Notes: generated by a model from the sequence alone, not told the origin. A stretch of DNA of 33,208 bases from Ligilactobacillus salitolerans (GCF_003864415.1 NZ_BFFP01000030.1:1-33208); one strand, 5' to 3'. Positions 25,017-33,208 are shown, counted from the stretch's first letter. Numbers and translations: made by a program.

Positions 25017-27128
25017 ATGAGAAAAACAAATTTGACGGTGCTCATAGGATTAGTTTGCTTATTCTTTTTTGGTGGCGAAATGAAAGTTCATGCAGATTCA
25101 CTTTATCAAACCGATTTTTCCAACATAAAAGGCTGGGCGACGGTCGATGGCAGTTGGGATAATGCGGGGGCAAAACTGAACGCTAAAGGAGACGATGGGG
25201 GAAAAGCAGTCTTAAGTGAAAAGAAGTTCGCCGATTTTGAATATATTGCTGAAGTAAAAATCGAGCAGCCGGGATCGGCACAAGAAAGTGGAGTTTTGTT
25301 TAGAGTACAGTCCGCCAAGGCTGGCGCTAATGCCTACCAAGGCTATTATTTTGGGATCGACTTAGGCAAGCAGCAGGTTGTTTTGGAAAAGTCGGATGGG
25401 AGTAAAGTCGAACAGATCGCTACGAAAAAAATGACGCTTAAAAAGGACAAGACCTATCAGTTAAAAGTTAGAGCGTCTGGCGATCACATTCAAGGTTTTG
25501 TGGATTATGCACAAGATGACTATCCACGGATCGATGTTGTTGATAAGCAGTATGAAAAAGGGCAGATCGGGTTTCAAAACAAGACGCAGCAAACTGCTTT
25601 TGATAATGTTGCGGTCTCCTCATATGCAGATCAGCCTGTAACAGGACCGACTTACCAGAATCCGATCGTTCCAGATCTGGCTGACCCGGATGTCTTATAC
25701 CATGGCGGTACATACTACCTTTATGGGACGACTACTAACGAAGAGGCAGGCGGGATCAAAGTTTATACCTCAACTGACCTGACCAATTGGACAGACAAAG
25801 GTCTAGCAATGAAGATGGGTCCTAAAAACTGGGGTGCCAGCGGTTTTTGGGCACCGGATATGATCGAACGCGATGGAAAATTCTATATGTATTATACGGC
25901 CAATGAACATCTCTGTGTCGCAGTCAGCGATTCGCCGCTTGGACCGTACGAACAAAAAGAAGTTGGCCCAATGCACTGGGACACCAAAGAGATCGACGCC
26001 CACGTTTTTAAAGACGATGATGGTCAATATTATCTGTACTTTGTTCGTTTCACCGATGGAAATGTTATTTGGGGAGCTAAGTTAAACGACGACATGCGCT
26101 CGATCGATGAAAGCACTTTGACACAATTGCTCGTTCCGTCGCAGCCGTGGGAACAAGATATGGCTCGCGTTAACGAAGGACCATACATGCTGAAGAAGGA
26201 TGGAACTTATTTCCTGACTTATTCCGGGGCGCATTTCCAAAGTCAAATGTATGGTTCCGGGTATGCAACAAGCAAAAGCCCTCTTGGTCCTTACCAGAAA
26301 TACAAGAATAACCCGATCATGCAGTCCAACAGCATCGTTCCTGGTACGGGCCACCACGGGATCGCGGTTTCTCCAGACGGGACCGAAATGTTCATGGTCT
26401 ACCACCAGCATTTTAACCTGACTCAAGCTAACCCGCGCAAGTTTTCTATCGACCGCGTTCGTTTCGCTAAAGATGAAGACGGGCAGACCGTTTTAGAAGT
26501 GCACGGACCAACTGTCACACCGCAAGCCATCCCTTCCGGTGCAGTTGATGCGGACAATTTTATTGAATTTGCTGCCTTGAAGAATAAAGAAATTACTGTT
26601 GCTCAAGGCTCGGACCCAAATACCTGGGAGCTTCCACAGACGGTGGGCATTCGGACCTCTAAGAGTCAAACTGGTAAAGACCAGCAAGTGCCAATCAACT
26701 GGAATTTGCAGGAATATGATCCAAAGAAGACCGACCAGCAAGTTATTCATGGTTCAGTCTACCTGCCAAAGGGGATCAGTAATCTGGGCAAACAGTCTTT
26801 GACGGTAGCGATGGTTATTAAGACCCAAAAGAAAGAGACTTCAAGTTCCGGGGAAAAATCCGATCAAAATCAAGCAAACGGTTCTGCTCAAGGAAAAGAT
26901 CAGTCGAGCCAGGAACCAAAAGCTGACCAAACTTCACCGGCTAAAGGAGCTGACTCTGCCAATCAAAATAGGAACCAGCAGCCCGCAAGCTCTGAACAAA
27001 ATTCAGGACTTTTACCTCAGACCGGCCGCTTTATTAAACAAAATCAGAAGTCGCTTCTAACGGCAGCACTGGTTTTGATCATCGGAGGCAGCGTTCTTTT
27101 GTATCGCCGCAAACGGATCAGTAAATAA
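25017..27128 (+). CDS. Cell-wall-anchored GH43 glycosidase with LamG-like domain
   Basis: A 703-residue surface enzyme. Signal peptide 1-26, cleaved after V-H-A. A beta-sandwich lectin-like domain (LamG/DUF1080 type) spans about 28-202. The five-bladed GH43 catalytic domain spans about 212-515: base Asp223 (L-A-D-P-D-V), pKa modulator Asp328 (E-I-D-A-H-V), acid Glu387 (N-E-G-P-Y), His447 (T-G-H-H-G). A beta-sandwich follows, then a Gln/Ser/Lys-rich spacer (about 605-662). Sortase signal L-P-Q-T-G at 666-670, hydrophobic segment and R-R-K-R tail complete it. GH43 enzymes release arabinose or xylose from plant hemicellulose; the exact linkage is unknown. It has its own promoter and terminator and lies between yacP and rpmG, a foreign position for a glycosidase. 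Confidence 0.9.
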   Translation: MRKTNLTVLIGLVCLFFFGGEMKVHADSLYQTDFSNIKGWATVDGSWDNAGAKLNAKGDDGGKAVLSEKKFADFEYIAEVKIEQPGSAQESGVLFRVQSAKAGANAYQGYYFGIDLGKQQVVLEKSDGSKVEQIATKKMTLKKDKTYQLKVRASGDHIQGFVDYAQDDYPRIDVVDKQYEKGQIGFQNKTQQTAFDNVAVSSYADQPVTGPTYQNPIVPDLADPDVLYHGGTYYLYGTTTNEEAGGIKVYTSTDLTNWTDKGLAMKMGPKNWGASGFWAPDMIERDGKFYMYYTANEHLCVAVSDSPLGPYEQKEVGPMHWDTKEIDAHVFKDDDGQYYLYFVRFTDGNVIWGAKLNDDMRSIDESTLTQLLVPSQPWEQDMARVNEGPYMLKKDGTYFLTYSGAHFQSQMYGSGYATSKSPLGPYQKYKNNPIMQSNSIVPGTGHHGIAVSPDGTEMFMVYHQHFNLTQANPRKFSIDRVRFAKDEDGQTVLEVHGPTVTPQAIPSGAVDADNFIEFAALKNKEITVAQGSDPNTWELPQTVGIRTSKSQTGKDQQVPINWNLQEYDPKKTDQQVIHGSVYLPKGISNLGKQSLTVAMVIKTQKKETSSSGEKSDQNQANGSAQGKDQSSQEPKADQTSPAKGADSANQNRNQQPASSEQNSGLLPQTGRFIKQNQKSLLTAALVLIIGGSVLLYRRKRISK

Positions 27129-27134
27129 TTACTC

Positions 27135-27179
27135 AACTAACTGCACGGTTCTTGCTTGAATGGTGGGGTTAGTTTTTTT
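27135..27179 (+). terminator. Intrinsic terminator of GH43 gene
   Basis: Imperfect stem 27136-27146 with 27163-27174 and a T7 tract. Confidence 0.8.
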
Positions 27180-27255
27180 GTCTGTCTAAGAGGATGTTAA
27201 AAATAGATCTGCTGATTCAAAGGGGCAACATCATGGCTTTAAAGCTGCTGTCATA

Positions 27256-27284
27256 TTGACTTGCTTAAGTCAGCGTGATAAAGT
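27256..27284 (+). promoter_or_regulatory. Promoter of rpmG
   Basis: TTGACT (27256-27261), 17 bases, TAAAGT (27279-27284); the next candidate -10 is TACAAT at 27285-27290. Confidence 0.6.
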
Positions 27285-27313
27285 TACAATGAATTAGTTT
27301 AAGGAGAGTACAA

Positions 27314-27466
27314 ATGGCTGGGAAAAGAAAAATTGCTTTAGCCTGTTCAGTTTGCGGTTCGAGAAACTACACGCTGCAAGAAAATCCGGCACGTGTTGAA
27401 CGGCTGGAAGTTAAAAAGTTTTGCAAGTACTGTGGGAAACACACAGTGCATCGTGAAACAAAATAA
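27314..27466 (+). CDS. rpmG: Ribosomal protein bL33
   Basis: A 50-residue small 50S protein. It has [17 protein letters not shown] and a second Cys pair in F-C-K-Y-C-G-K-H-T, so it is the zinc-binding (C+) form. The C-terminal H-T-V-H-R-E-T-K fits L33. It starts after AAGGAGAGTACAA and lies 33 bases before secE, the conserved arrangement. Several L33 copies are normal in lactobacilli. Confidence 0.95.
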   Translation: MAGKRKIALACSVCGSRNYTLQENPARVERLEVKKFCKYCGKHTVHRETK

Positions 27467-27499
27467 AGTGAGCTATGCCTACAGGCTGGAGGTCTATTG

Positions 27500-27667
27500 A
27501 TGAAGTTTTTAAAAAATGTAATGCAAACGATGAAAGCTACTACGTGGCCAACTGCTCGTGAAAATAGGAAAGACACAACGACCGTTATTTTGATGACAGT
27601 GTTTTTCGCAGCGTTTTTTGCGATCGTTGATTATCTAGTGCAGCTTGGACTTAAGCTATTTGTGTAG
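27500..27667 (+). CDS. secE: Preprotein translocase subunit SecE
   Basis: A 55-residue, single-span membrane protein of the SecYEG channel. The amphipathic N-terminal helix M-K-A-T-T-W-P-T-A-R-E leads into a transmembrane helix (V-I-L-M-T-V-F-F-A-A-F-F-A-I-V-D-Y). W-P-T and the D-Y after the hydrophobic part are family marks. ATG is preceded by GGAGG. Located between rpmG and nusG as usual. Confidence 0.95.
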   Translation: MKFLKNVMQTMKATTWPTARENRKDTTTVILMTVFFAAFFAIVDYLVQLGLKLFV

Positions 27668-27679
27668 CTTTTGGTGCTT

Positions 27680-27696
27680 AGCCTAGTAATTAGGCT
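27680..27696 (+). repeat. Small hairpin after secE
   Basis: AGCCTA and TAGGCT are separated by GTAAT, 13 bases after the secE stop. No T tract follows, so it is a weak terminator or an mRNA 3' stabiliser. Confidence 0.4.
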
Positions 27697-27703
27697 GATA
27701 ATT

Positions 27704-27712
27704 TGCTATAAT
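27704..27712 (+). promoter_or_regulatory. Extended -10 promoter before nusG
   Basis: TG-C-TATAAT is a perfect extended -10. It would give a leader of about 130 bases, which contains a hairpin at 27801-27830 (CAGG/CCTG and CAGA/TCTG) shortly before the nusG ribosome site. Confidence 0.6.
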
Positions 27713-27852
27713 CGTCGCTGTAAGGAAACTTCGCTTTGTCGGGGTTTTTTTATTTTGACAAAAATCGCTGAAGTTGAAATTTAAAAAAATTTATCTCATC
27801 CAGGTTGGGCAGACTTGTTCTGGCAGCCTGCAAAATTACAAGGAGAATAGCA

Positions 27853-28404
27853 ATGGCAGAGAATTTAGAAAAGAAATGGTATGTTTTGCATACTTATTCT
27901 GGTTATGAAAATAAGGTCAAGACTAACCTGGAATCCCGGGCACAATCGATGGGGATGGAAAACAACATCTTCCGTGTAGTGGTCCCAGAAGAAGAAAAAC
28001 ATGAAACAACTAAGACTGGCAAGGACAAGGTCGATAAGTTAAAGACTTTCCCCGGCTATGTCTTGGTTGAAATGGTCATGTCTGACCAATCATGGTATGT
28101 TGTCCGGAATACCCCCGGTGTAACCGGGTTCGTTGGCTCGCACGGTGCCGGCAGCAAGCCTGCTCCATTGCTGGACGAAGAGATCGAGGGAATCTTGCAT
28201 CACCTAGGACTCAGCTCCCGTCATGAACAATTCGACGCTGAGATCGGCGATTCTGTCACGATCATTGACGGTGCCTTCTCAGGAATGGTCGGCAAGATCA
28301 CTGAGATCGATAATGAAAAGATGAAGCTGCGCGTTGCCATCGAGATGTTTGGCCGTGAGACCGGGGCCGAATTGAACTTCGATCAAGTGGATAAACTAGT
28401 TTAA
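27853..28404 (+). CDS. nusG: Transcription termination/antitermination factor NusG
   Basis: A 183-residue factor that binds RNA polymerase and ribosome. The NGN domain has W-Y-V-L-H-T-Y-S-G-Y-E-N-K-V and F-P-G-Y-V-L-V-E-M; the KOW domain has V-T-I-I-D-G-A-F-S-G-M-V-G-K-I. G-V-T-G-F-V-G family motif is present. The ATG at 27853 follows AAGGAG. A long leader precedes it; a long hairpin follows it. Confidence 0.96.
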   Translation: MAENLEKKWYVLHTYSGYENKVKTNLESRAQSMGMENNIFRVVVPEEEKHETTKTGKDKVDKLKTFPGYVLVEMVMSDQSWYVVRNTPGVTGFVGSHGAGSKPAPLLDEEIEGILHHLGLSSRHEQFDAEIGDSVTIIDGAFSGMVGKITEIDNEKMKLRVAIEMFGRETGAELNFDQVDKLV

Positions 28405-28411
28405 AAGCAAA

Positions 28412-28480
28412 AGCACGCTCCTGTTGGAAAATGTAATTTGGTGAAAATTACTTGCAAAGCCAGCAGGGGCGTGCTATATT
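28412..28480 (+). promoter_or_regulatory. rplK promoter set inside a terminator-like hairpin
   Basis: TTGCAA (28452-28457), 17 bases and TATATT (28475-28480) make a good promoter. The -10 and spacer overlap the 3' arm of a hairpin, 28412-28423 with 28464-28475 (12 pairs including one G-T), which encloses another stem, GTAATT with AATTAC. So the end of the nusG transcript and the start of the rplK transcript share sequence. Confidence 0.65.
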
Positions 28481-28505
28481 TTATAGGTATGCTTTGAGCG
28501 TACGC

Positions 28506-28539
28506 GTGGGAGGCCAAATTGACAGGCCATCCGTACCAC
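28506..28539 (+). promoter_or_regulatory. Putative L1-binding leader before rplK
   Basis: GTGGGAGG opens and CCAC closes a stem loop in the leader, echoing the second element at 29044. Such an element is expected for autoregulation by L1 (RplA). Inference from motif and place. Confidence 0.45.
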
Positions 28540-28565
28540 ACACGGAACATAAGGAGGAATACACC

Positions 28566-28991
28566 GTGGCAAAAAAAGTAACAAACATTGTTAAATTGCA
28601 GATCCCTGCTGGTAAAGCAACTCCTGCACCGCCAGTTGGTCCTGCATTGGGTCAAGCAGGTATCAATATCATGGGATTCACTAAGGAATTCAATGCTCGG
28701 ACTGCTGACCAAGCAGGTATGATCATTCCAGTTGTGATCTCTGTTTACGAAGATCGTTCATTCGACTTCATCACAAAGACACCTCCTGCAGCAGTTCTGT
28801 TGAAGAAGGCTGCTGGTGTTGAACATGGTTCCGGCGAACCTAACACTAACAAAGTTGCCAGCGTTACAAAGGCACAAGTTCAGGAAATTGCCGAAACAAA
28901 AATGCAAGATCTAAACGCTGCAGACGTTGAAGCTGCTATGCGCATGATTGAAGGTACTGCACGGAGCATGGGCTTTACTGTCGAAGGTTAA
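28566..28991 (+). CDS. rplK: Ribosomal protein uL11
   Basis: A 141-residue 50S stalk-base protein that binds 23S helix 43/44 and is needed for RelA and release-factor function. It has [23 protein letters not shown] and [14 protein letters not shown] start follows AAGGAGG by eight bases. First gene of the rplK-rplA pair. Confidence 0.97.
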   Translation: MAKKVTNIVKLQIPAGKATPAPPVGPALGQAGINIMGFTKEFNARTADQAGMIIPVVISVYEDRSFDFITKTPPAAVLLKKAAGVEHGSGEPNTNKVASVTKAQVQEIAETKMQDLNAADVEAAMRMIEGTARSMGFTVEG

Positions 28992-29043
28992 GCGTTTGAC
29001 CATGCTTCCCCAGTCGGATACTTCGCGAAAGTGAATGTATCAA

Positions 29044-29068
29044 GTGGGAGGTTTATCCGATAGACCAC
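29044..29068 (+). promoter_or_regulatory. Putative L1-binding element before rplA
   Basis: GTGGGAGG followed by ACCAC in the 103-base gap between rplK and rplA, partner of the element at 28506-28539. Probably the target of L1 feedback. Confidence 0.45.
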
Positions 29069-29094
29069 ATATTGCAAGGAGGAAAATAATACTA

Positions 29095-29784
29095 ATGGCA
29101 AAGAAAAGCAAGAAATATTTAGAAGCCGCTAAGCAGGTCGAAGCTGGTAAAGCTTACGACGTTAAAGAAGCGATCAGCTTGGTCAAGAAGATCGACTTTG
29201 CTAACTTTGATGCAAGTATCGAAGCAGCTTTCAAATTAAATCTCGATACAAAACAAGCAGACCAACAACTGCGTGGGGCAGTTGTGCTGCCTAATGGTAC
29301 TGGTAAAGATCAAACTGTTATCGTGTTTGCTAAGGGTCCCAAGGCTCAAGAAGCTAAGGATGCTGGTGCAGACTTTGTTGGTGACGATGATTTGGTTGCC
29401 AAGATCCAAGATGGCTGGTTGGACTTTGACGTAGCGATCGCTACACCAGACATGATGGCACAGGTTGGTCGTTTGGGCCGTGTTCTTGGACCTAAAGGCT
29501 TAATGCCTAACCCTAAGACCGGTACAGTTACAATGGACGTTAATAAGGCCGTTTCAGAATCTAAAGCCGGCAAAGTGACATACAGAACTGACCGTGATGG
29601 TAACGTTCATGTTGCGCTGGGTAAAGTTTCATTTGCTGAGGATGCTATCTTGGGCAACTTCGAAACAATTTACAACGTGCTTGCTAAGGCTCGTCCAGCA
29701 GCTGTTAAGGGTGTTTACATCCAACACGTTTCCTTGGCTTCAACATTTGGCCCAAGTGTAACGCTTGATACAACTGCACTTTAA
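29095..29784 (+). CDS. rplA: Ribosomal protein uL1
   Basis: A 229-residue protein of the L1 stalk, involved in E-site tRNA movement, and a translational repressor of its own operon in many bacteria. [30 protein letters not shown] and the C-terminal G-P-S-V-T-L-D are present. ATG at 29095 follows AAGGAGG; a longer in-frame start at 29035 lies in the L1-type leader and is rejected. Confidence 0.97.
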   Translation: MAKKSKKYLEAAKQVEAGKAYDVKEAISLVKKIDFANFDASIEAAFKLNLDTKQADQQLRGAVVLPNGTGKDQTVIVFAKGPKAQEAKDAGADFVGDDDLVAKIQDGWLDFDVAIATPDMMAQVGRLGRVLGPKGLMPNPKTGTVTMDVNKAVSESKAGKVTYRTDRDGNVHVALGKVSFAEDAILGNFETIYNVLAKARPAAVKGVYIQHVSLASTFGPSVTLDTTAL

Positions 29785-29798
29785 TTTATAAAAGAGGG

Positions 29799-29847
29799 TT
29801 GACTTCTAATGGTGTCCATGATACATTATTAGAGGTCAATTTTTTTA
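29799..29847 (+). terminator. Terminator of rplA, with promoter-like elements
   Basis: TTGACTTCTAAT (29799-29810) pairs with ATTAGAGGTCAA (29828-29839), one G-T, then T8. The same DNA reads TTGACT-17 bases-TACATT (29799-29827), which could start the rplJ transcript. So terminator and promoter may overlap. Confidence 0.75.
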
Positions 29848-29856
29848 TATGATTCT

Positions 29857-29932
29857 ACCTAAGACTCAGGTGGCGTAAGCCTCAATATCCTGCCGAGGAG
29901 TAAAGATATTTATTCTCTCTCTGTGTCTTGGT
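29857..29932 (+). ncRNA. L10 leader (autoregulatory mRNA structure)
   Basis: ACCTAAGAC (29857-29865) pairs with GTCTTGGT (29925-29932). Between them is the characteristic A-A-T-A-T-C-C-T-G-C-C-G-A-G-G block of the L10 leader, bound by L10-(L12)4 to limit synthesis of its own genes. A second hairpin, GGGTTTTTT with AAAAAACCC (29940-29962), follows and lies before the ribosome site. Confidence 0.85.
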
Positions 29933-29988
29933 GGATGCGGGGTTTTTTTATACAAAAAACCCTTCACAACGACTGGGAGGTGAATCAA

Positions 29989-30492
29989 GTGAGTAAAGAA
30001 CTTATTGCCAAAAAAGCCGAGATCGTTGAAAACGTCGTTGAAAAATTCAACGCTGCTTCATCGATCGTGGTAACTGACTACCGTGGCTTGACTGTTGAAG
30101 AAGTAACTGAATTACGTAAGGAATTACGTGAAGCAGGTGTTGAGATGCGTGTTATCAAGAACACATTCTTGAAACGTGCAGCTGATAAGACCGGCTATGA
30201 AGGCTTAGACGAAGTATTCTCTGGCCCAACAGCTGTTGCTTTTGGTGGTGAAGACGTTGCTGCTCCAGCACGGATCATCGCTAAATTTGCAGAAGACCAT
30301 GAAGCATTAACAATCAAAGGCGGTATGATCGAAGGAAAGGTTTCTTCAGTCGAAGATATCCAAGCCCTTGCCAAATTGCCAGATCGCGACGGCTTGTTGT
30401 CAATGCTGCTTTCAGTATTGCAAGCACCAGTACGCAATGTTGCGTATGCTGTTAAGGCTGTTGCCGACAGCAAAGATGAAGATGCAGCCTAA
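29989..30492 (+). CDS. rplJ: Ribosomal protein uL10
   Basis: A 167-residue protein that anchors the L12 dimers to the ribosome. [27 protein letters not shown] and [12 protein letters not shown] are diagnostic. GTG start (V-S-K-E-L) follows GGGAGG by eight bases. Upstream in-frame ATG at 29923 lies in the leader and is rejected. Governed by the L10 leader; cotranscribed with rplL. Confidence 0.97.
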   Translation: MSKELIAKKAEIVENVVEKFNAASSIVVTDYRGLTVEEVTELRKELREAGVEMRVIKNTFLKRAADKTGYEGLDEVFSGPTAVAFGGEDVAAPARIIAKFAEDHEALTIKGGMIEGKVSSVEDIQALAKLPDRDGLLSMLLSVLQAPVRNVAYAVKAVADSKDEDAA

Positions 30493-30537
30493 GGTTGCGC
30501 TCATAAACTTATAAACAAAATTTTGGAGGAAAACAAA

Positions 30538-30906
30538 ATGGCATTAGATACAGAAAAAATCATTGCTGACCTTAAAGAAGCCAGCATTCTTGAATTAAAC
30601 GATTTAGTTAAAGCTATCGAAGACGAATTCGGTGTTTCTGCAGCTGCTCCAGTTGCTGCTGCAGGTGCTGCTGGTGGCGACGCTGCTGCAGAACAGACAG
30701 AATTTGACGTTGAATTGGCTAGCGAAGGCTCAGCTAAGGTTAAGACGATCAAAGTTGTTAAAGACATTACAGGTCTTGGCTTGAAAGACGCTAAGGGCTT
30801 GGTTGACAACGTTCCTTCAGTTATCAAGGAAGGCGTTTCTAAGGACGAAGCCGAAGACATCAAGGCTAAACTTGAAGAAGTCGGCGCATCAGTTAACCTT
30901 AAATAG
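30538..30906 (+). CDS. rplL: Ribosomal protein bL12
   Basis: A 122-residue, acidic stalk protein that recruits translation GTPases. N-terminal dimer domain, an Ala/Gly-rich hinge near 36-52 and the C-terminal domain (V-K-T-I-K-V-V-K and [11 protein letters not shown]) are all visible. ATG follows GGAGG. Terminator follows. Confidence 0.98.
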   Translation: MALDTEKIIADLKEASILELNDLVKAIEDEFGVSAAAPVAAAGAAGGDAAAEQTEFDVELASEGSAKVKTIKVVKDITGLGLKDAKGLVDNVPSVIKEGVSKDEAEDIKAKLEEVGASVNLK

Positions 30907-30925
30907 TCATTCAGTTGAATGCAAG

Positions 30926-30957
30926 GACACTTCTCTTTTGAGAGGTGTCTTTTTTTG
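30926..30957 (+). terminator. Terminator of rplJL
   Basis: GACAC with GTGTC and CTC with GAG around a TTTT loop, followed by T7. Confidence 0.88.
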
Positions 30958-31026
30958 GATTCGTTTTGTCTGTGCAAATATGCTAAACTCGAAGAAGCGA
31001 ATCGAAGACTGAAAGGAATACTAGAA

Positions 31027-33099
31027 ATGAAACAGTTGATTTTGGCAGAAAAGCCAAGCGTTGCCCGTGATCTGAGTCAGATTTTAGGGGCACGCGAAAA
31101 ACACAAAAATTATTTTGAAGGACCGCAAGTCGTTGTGACCTGGGCACTGGGTCATTTGCTGGGACTAGAGATGCCAGAAGACCTCCACAAGGATTGGGCG
31201 CAATGGCAGCTGACGACGCTGCCGATGCTGCCCAAAAAGATCGGGATCAAACCTTTGCCCAAAACACGGGGTCAGTTGAAAACGATCGCTGCTCTTGCCA
31301 AACGAAAAGATGTTGGCGAAGCAGTTATCGCAACTGATGCTGGCCGGGAAGGTGAGCTGGTTGCTCGCTGGATCTTGCAGTACGTTCGCTTTAATAAACC
31401 CGTCAAACGGCTCTGGATCTCCTCACAGACACAAAAAGCGGTCAAACAGGGCTTTAATGACCTCAGACCGGCAAAAGAGTACGATAACTTGTATTACTCA
31501 GCTCTGGCCCGGGCCAAAGCAGACTGGTTAGTCGGTTTAAATGTCACCCGTGCTTTAACAGTTAAATATGATGACAATCTTTCTGCTGGTCGGGTCCAAA
31601 CGCCGACTTTAGCCCAAGTTGACCAGCAGGCGCAAAAAATCTCCCAGTTCAAACCGCGGCAATATTATGTAGTTTCGCTGGAAGCGAACGGTCAAACGGC
31701 ACGCCGCCAGCAAAAAGATCAATTTGCTTTGCCAGATCAAGAGAGTGCTCAAAAATTGGTTGAGCGCTTACAACAAGAAACGGGACGAGTCGTCAAAATC
31801 ACCCACAAAGATCAGAGCCAAGGCGCCCCATTACCCTATGATCTGACTGAGCTGCAGCGTGAAGCCAACCAGGCTTACGGTTATTCGGCTAAAAAGACTC
31901 TCTCTTTAGTCCAAAGCTTGTACGAGATCCATAAGATCGTGTCTTACCCTCGAACTGACAGCAAATACCTCAGTTCAGATCTAAAGGCAACGATGGCTGA
32001 ACGTCTCCAGGCGATCACTGCGATCGTGCCGGAAGCAAAGAGCTATTTGAAAGCCGGCAGCAAAGTTGTCGCCCAAAAAGTCTTTAATGATCAAAAGGTC
32101 ACCGATCACCATGCGCTGATCCCAACTGAACAAGTACCGAATTATGCTAAGTTGTCTCAAGATGAGCATCGGATCTACACCATGATCGTCCAACGCTTCG
32201 CTGGCTTGTTCGCACAGCCGTATCGGACCAAGCAAGAAAAAGTAACAGTCGCCTTTGGAAATGAACAGTTTATTTTCAAACATGAAACGGTCGTTGAGTC
32301 TGGCTGGAAGACGACTAGCGGCTCTGAAACTGCCACCCAGGAATGGCAGGAAGGTACAAAGATAGCGCCTAAATTCCGCATTTCTGCTGAGCAAACGACT
32401 CCACCAGCACCTCTAAACGAAGGCAGTTTGCTTGCTAAAATGGAGAAATATGGGTTAGGGACCCCGGCAACACGGGCTGAGATCATTGAAAAATTGGTCA
32501 AGACTGAGTTAATGGAACGCACGGGCAAGCATCTCCAGGTCACGCCAAAGGGCAAACAGCTCTTGGGACTAGTCAACCCAGCTTTGATCTCACCAGAACT
32601 GACGGCTAAATGGGAAGAACAGCTGGAGCAGATCTCCCATGGGCAGTACGACAGCCGAAAGTTTTTGTCAGAGATTGAAGCTGAAACTAAGAAGTTGGTT
32701 GCTGAAATTAAAAATAGTGATAAGAAATATCATGACCACTCGCTGACCAGCAAAAAGTGCCCGAAATGCGGAGCTGCCTTGAAAGAACGCCAGACCCGAG
32801 ATGGTAAGATCCTGGTCTGCACCAATCCTGAGTGTGATTATCACCGTCGCGCTGAGGCCAAGGTGACTAATCATCGCTGCCCGCAGTGCCACCGTAAGAT
32901 GCTCTTGGTTGAAGGGAAAAACGGGACTTATTTCCGTTGCAAATACGATGGGACAACGGAAAAACCAACTGGCGGCAAGAAGCGCAGTAAAAAGATGACT
33001 AAACACGAGGAAAAGCGGCTGTTAAAAAAAGTCAATCAAGACGAAGAACCAGCAGAAAGTGCTTTAGCACTGGCTTTGAAAAAAGCTATGGAAAAATAG
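31027..33099 (+). CDS. topB: DNA topoisomerase III
   Basis: A 690-residue type IA topoisomerase that decatenates and relaxes DNA. Toprim domain: L-I-L-A-E-K-P-S-V-A-R-D-L and A-T-D-A-G-R-E-G-E-L-V (acidic metal site). Catalytic Tyr in I-V-S-Y-P-R-T-D-S-K-Y-L. The C-terminal tail has two zinc-ribbon-like modules (C-P-K-C-G then C-T-N-P-E-C, and C-P-Q-C-H then a single later C) and a lysine-rich end. The second ribbon has lost one cysteine pair partner (R-C-K-Y-D), so it may not hold zinc. ATG after AAAGGAA. TG-C-TAAACT upstream may be its extended -10. Own terminator follows. Confidence 0.95.
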   Translation: MKQLILAEKPSVARDLSQILGAREKHKNYFEGPQVVVTWALGHLLGLEMPEDLHKDWAQWQLTTLPMLPKKIGIKPLPKTRGQLKTIAALAKRKDVGEAVIATDAGREGELVARWILQYVRFNKPVKRLWISSQTQKAVKQGFNDLRPAKEYDNLYYSALARAKADWLVGLNVTRALTVKYDDNLSAGRVQTPTLAQVDQQAQKISQFKPRQYYVVSLEANGQTARRQQKDQFALPDQESAQKLVERLQQETGRVVKITHKDQSQGAPLPYDLTELQREANQAYGYSAKKTLSLVQSLYEIHKIVSYPRTDSKYLSSDLKATMAERLQAITAIVPEAKSYLKAGSKVVAQKVFNDQKVTDHHALIPTEQVPNYAKLSQDEHRIYTMIVQRFAGLFAQPYRTKQEKVTVAFGNEQFIFKHETVVESGWKTTSGSETATQEWQEGTKIAPKFRISAEQTTPPAPLNEGSLLAKMEKYGLGTPATRAEIIEKLVKTELMERTGKHLQVTPKGKQLLGLVNPALISPELTAKWEEQLEQISHGQYDSRKFLSEIEAETKKLVAEIKNSDKKYHDHSLTSKKCPKCGAALKERQTRDGKILVCTNPECDYHRRAEAKVTNHRCPQCHRKMLLVEGKNGTYFRCKYDGTTEKPTGGKKRSKKMTKHEEKRLLKKVNQDEEPAESALALALKKAMEK

Positions 33100-33108
33100 T
33101 CGCATAGA

Positions 33109-33154
33109 AAAAAGTGCAATTTGGGCTAGAAAATTAGGCCAAATTGCACTTTTT
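33109..33154 (+). terminator. Terminator of topB
   Basis: Long perfect stem, at least 15 pairs (33110-33124 with 33139-33153), then T4 and a G. The intron begins right after it. Confidence 0.93.
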
Positions 33155-33155
33155 G

Positions 33156-33208
33156 GTGCGCCCGGCATGGGCAGTAACTAGGCGGTGTGAGTCCGCTGTG
33201 AGCCGTAG
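33156..33208 (+). mobile_element. Group II intron, 5' end (continues beyond window)
   Basis: GTGCG, the group II 5' splice consensus, starts at 33156, followed by CCCGGCATGGG and by further domain I-like sequence. It stands one base after the terminator's T tract. Insertion directly downstream of a terminator hairpin is known for class C introns. I cannot see whether it is a full copy. Confidence 0.75.

Noticed and set aside
24938-25162. Possible 74-codon gene overlapping the GH43 start
   Set aside because: It runs through the signal-peptide codons in another frame, has no family resemblance and a badly placed ribosome site.
30919-31026. 36-residue N-terminal extension of topB
   Set aside because: It passes through the rplL terminator; the Toprim motif begins right after the ATG at 31027.

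Overview
The window reads as a low-to-mid GC Gram-positive chromosome, most probably from the family Lactobacillaceae. The evidence is the Firmicutes gene orders radA-yacL-gltX-cysS-mrnC-rlmB-yacP and rpmG-secE-nusG-rplK-rplA-rplJ-rplL, the strong AGGAGG-type ribosome binding sites, TTG/GTG starts, pepC, a RelP-type alarmone synthetase, a type VIIb LXG toxin locus and an LPxTG-anchored GH43 enzyme. I cannot name the species from sequence alone. No tRNA, rRNA or CRISPR array was seen.

Layout. 1-315 is the 3' end of a group II intron (maturase C-terminus, domains V and VI), and 33156-33208 is the 5' end of a group II intron placed directly behind the topB terminator. The window is therefore bounded on both sides by intron sequence. 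648-1781 encodes a secreted NlpC/P60 wall hydrolase under a WalR-like box. 1984-6088 (minus strand) is a tight five-gene operon: TetR regulator, acyltransferase, GT8 glycosyltransferase, GT8 glycosyltransferase, acyltransferase. It is a plausible uncharacterised glycolipid or acylated-glycan pathway. 6338-7015 is relP. 7038-9915 is an orphan type VIIb secretion (T7SSb) effector locus: a broken WXG-like gene, a DUF3130-like partner, an LXG toxin split by an A9 tract, and a membrane protein likely to give immunity. 9985-10314 is a decayed transposase.

10562-11739 (minus) is a GNAT/NUDIX pair. 11950-13724 carries an aldo/keto reductase and a phosphoglycerate mutase. 13831-16357 (minus) carries pepC and rpiA, separated by an array of six 42-bp units, each a self-complementary hairpin. 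16576-24690 is the housekeeping run dut, radA, yacL, gltX, cysS, mrnC, rlmB, yacP. 25017-27128 is a sortase-anchored GH43 gene with its own promoter and terminator, sitting between yacP and rpmG. 27314-30906 is rpmG-secE-nusG and the L11/L1 and L10/L12 genes with their regulatory leaders, followed by topB.

Functional themes. The translation and transcription genes show recognisable autoregulatory leaders: an L10 leader before rplJ and paired GUGG...CCAC elements before rplK and rplA. Three accessory modules (GT8/acyltransferase operon, LXG locus, GH43 gene) concern the cell surface or inter-bacterial competition and are the most likely places for undescribed biology.
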